Assembly: GCF_003419895.1 (NCBI RefSeq)
Contig: NZ_QPMM01000014.1
Coordinates: forward strand, 124,001 to 188,000
Direction of reading: 5' to 3'
DNA length: 64,000 nt
DNA from: Chitinophaga silvatica
Lineage (GTDB): Bacteria > Bacteroidota > Bacteroidia > Chitinophagales > Chitinophagaceae
Within the stretch, counting starts at the first letter, position 1; each line of letters opens with the position of its first letter. The notes beneath the pieces were generated by a model. The model ran no database searches and was not told the origin of the DNA. It saw only the letters and a program-made list of their open reading frames with translations. This document shows, one piece after another, positions 63,394-64,000 of the stretch. The translations under genes were made by a program, and so were the position numbers.

Positions 63394-64000
63394 ATGAGAG
63401 CTAAATATATTCCACATAAAATATTTGTTAGTGCATTTGTATTGTTGTCGGCTATCAGCCCCCGACTATCTGCACAACAAGCAATGACAATTGTTAAAGG
63501 AAAAATTACTGACCAATATAACAGACCGTTATCTGGTGTAGTGGTAAACTCTCTGGATGGAAAAACAGGAACATCCACCAACAGAAATGGAGAGTTTCAG
63601 TTTGAAGTCGTAGATGACTCCCAGATAACAGTTTATCAGAAAGGCTTCCTCCGCCAGGCCGTTAAGGTCAAAGGTGGTGAACTACCTGTTATTGTGCTGC
63701 AACCGGATGTTCATAAACTCGATGAAGTAGTAGCATTAGGTTTAAGCAAACAATTGAGAAGAGAAGTAACCGGTGCTGTTTCTACTGTAAGCGGAGAAGA
63801 ATTACAAATGGCTCCTGTAGCTAATTTGGGTCAAACCCTGGCAGGCCGGCTTTCCGGACTTACTGCCCAGGAAACCTATTCCGAACCTTCCAGAGCTACC
63901 ACTCAGTTTAATGTCAGGGGGTACTCTTCTGAACGTAAAAATGCTCCGTTAGTCGTTATTGATGGTATTCCAAGTGCCTATAACACTAACCAGACACTTG
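63394..64000 (+). CDS. SusC-like TonB-linked transporter, 3' partial
   Basis: The frame is open from ATG 63394 to the window end (202 codons). Signal peptide to about residue 28 (LLSAISPRLSAQ), carboxypeptidase-like domain at about 33-105 (IVKGKITDQYNRPLSGVVVN, STNRNGEFQFEV), then LDEVVALGLSKQLRREVTGA and the start of the plug (LAGRLSGLTAQETYSEPSRA, LVVIDGIPSAYNTNQ). No STN domain. It starts 32 nt after the SusD stop, so the operon holds two SusC proteins; a second SusD is expected beyond the window. Confidence 0.88.
   Translation, partial: MRAKYIPHKIFVSAFVLLSAISPRLSAQQAMTIVKGKITDQYNRPLSGVVVNSLDGKTGTSTNRNGEFQFEVVDDSQITVYQKGFLRQAVKVKGGELPVIVLQPDVHKLDEVVALGLSKQLRREVTGAVSTVSGEELQMAPVANLGQTLAGRLSGLTAQETYSEPSRATTQFNVRGYSSERKNAPLVVIDGIPSAYNTNQTL

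Overview
The window looks like a chromosome segment from a Bacteroidota bacterium, most likely of the Chitinophaga type. The grounds are three SusC/SusD outer-membrane nutrient-uptake pairs plus the start of a fourth SusC, two ECF sigma/FecR anti-sigma pairs controlling SusC proteins with STN domains, lipoproteins of the DUF4843 and PKD-like families, moderate AT-richness and mostly weak Shine-Dalgarno sites. The species assignment is inference from gene style; no rRNA or tRNA gene is visible.

Layout: (1) 1-7.0 kb, a secreted/periplasmic peptidase operon: an M14 carboxypeptidase (5' end outside the window), an M20 amidohydrolase and a second M14 paralogue, closed by a hairpin terminator. (2) 7.1-16.2 kb, uptake locus 1: ECF sigma, FecR, SusC, SusD. 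The sigma and FecR genes are split by an IS3-family (IS150-like) element that landed in the hairpin loop of a 45-bp inverted repeat, followed by 82-bp tandem repeats. (3) 16.4-25.7 kb, uptake locus 2: ECF sigma, FecR, SusC, SusD, DUF4843 lipoprotein, PKD-like lipoprotein, closed by a bidirectional terminator. (4) 25.8-27.3 kb, a divergent SDR oxidoreductase and a GNAT acetyltransferase. (5) 27.7-53.4 kb, a contractile injection system of the extracellular type (eCIS; relatives of PVC and Afp), all on the + strand: Pvc16-like cap protein, an unrecognised 403-aa protein with a CBM5/12-like motif, one very large sheath, two tube proteins, DUF5908, LysM hub protein, VgrG/Pvc8 spike, PAAR tip, gp25, baseplate wedge, S74-chaperone tail fibre, a 65-aa protein, second wedge, tape measure, a membrane-anchored VWA protein, a 1331-aa eCIS-core (DUF4157) candidate cargo, a small Lys/Glu-repeat protein and a Pvc15-like AAA+ ATPase. 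(6) 53.7-55.9 kb, a sterol-desaturase-family membrane enzyme and a secreted coiled-coil protein. (7) 56.4-64 kb, uptake locus 3: a GH71/99-like secreted glycosidase with a CBM9-like domain, SusC, SusD and the first 202 codons of another SusC; these SusC proteins lack STN domains, and no sigma/FecR pair is present.

How the parts work together: peptidases and SusCD pairs handle polymer breakdown and import, two of them through cell-surface signalling. The injection system would assemble in the cytoplasm (tube on tape measure, sheath around it, wedge/spike/PAAR at the tip, cap at the far end, AAA+ for assembly) and load eCIS-core proteins. The features that make it non-standard are the roughly 400-residue insertion in the sheath, the sugar-binding-like motif in the 403-aa protein, the VWA protein with a signal peptide and C-terminal membrane anchor, and a repeated Pro-Phe-Phe motif shared by the two candidate cargo proteins.
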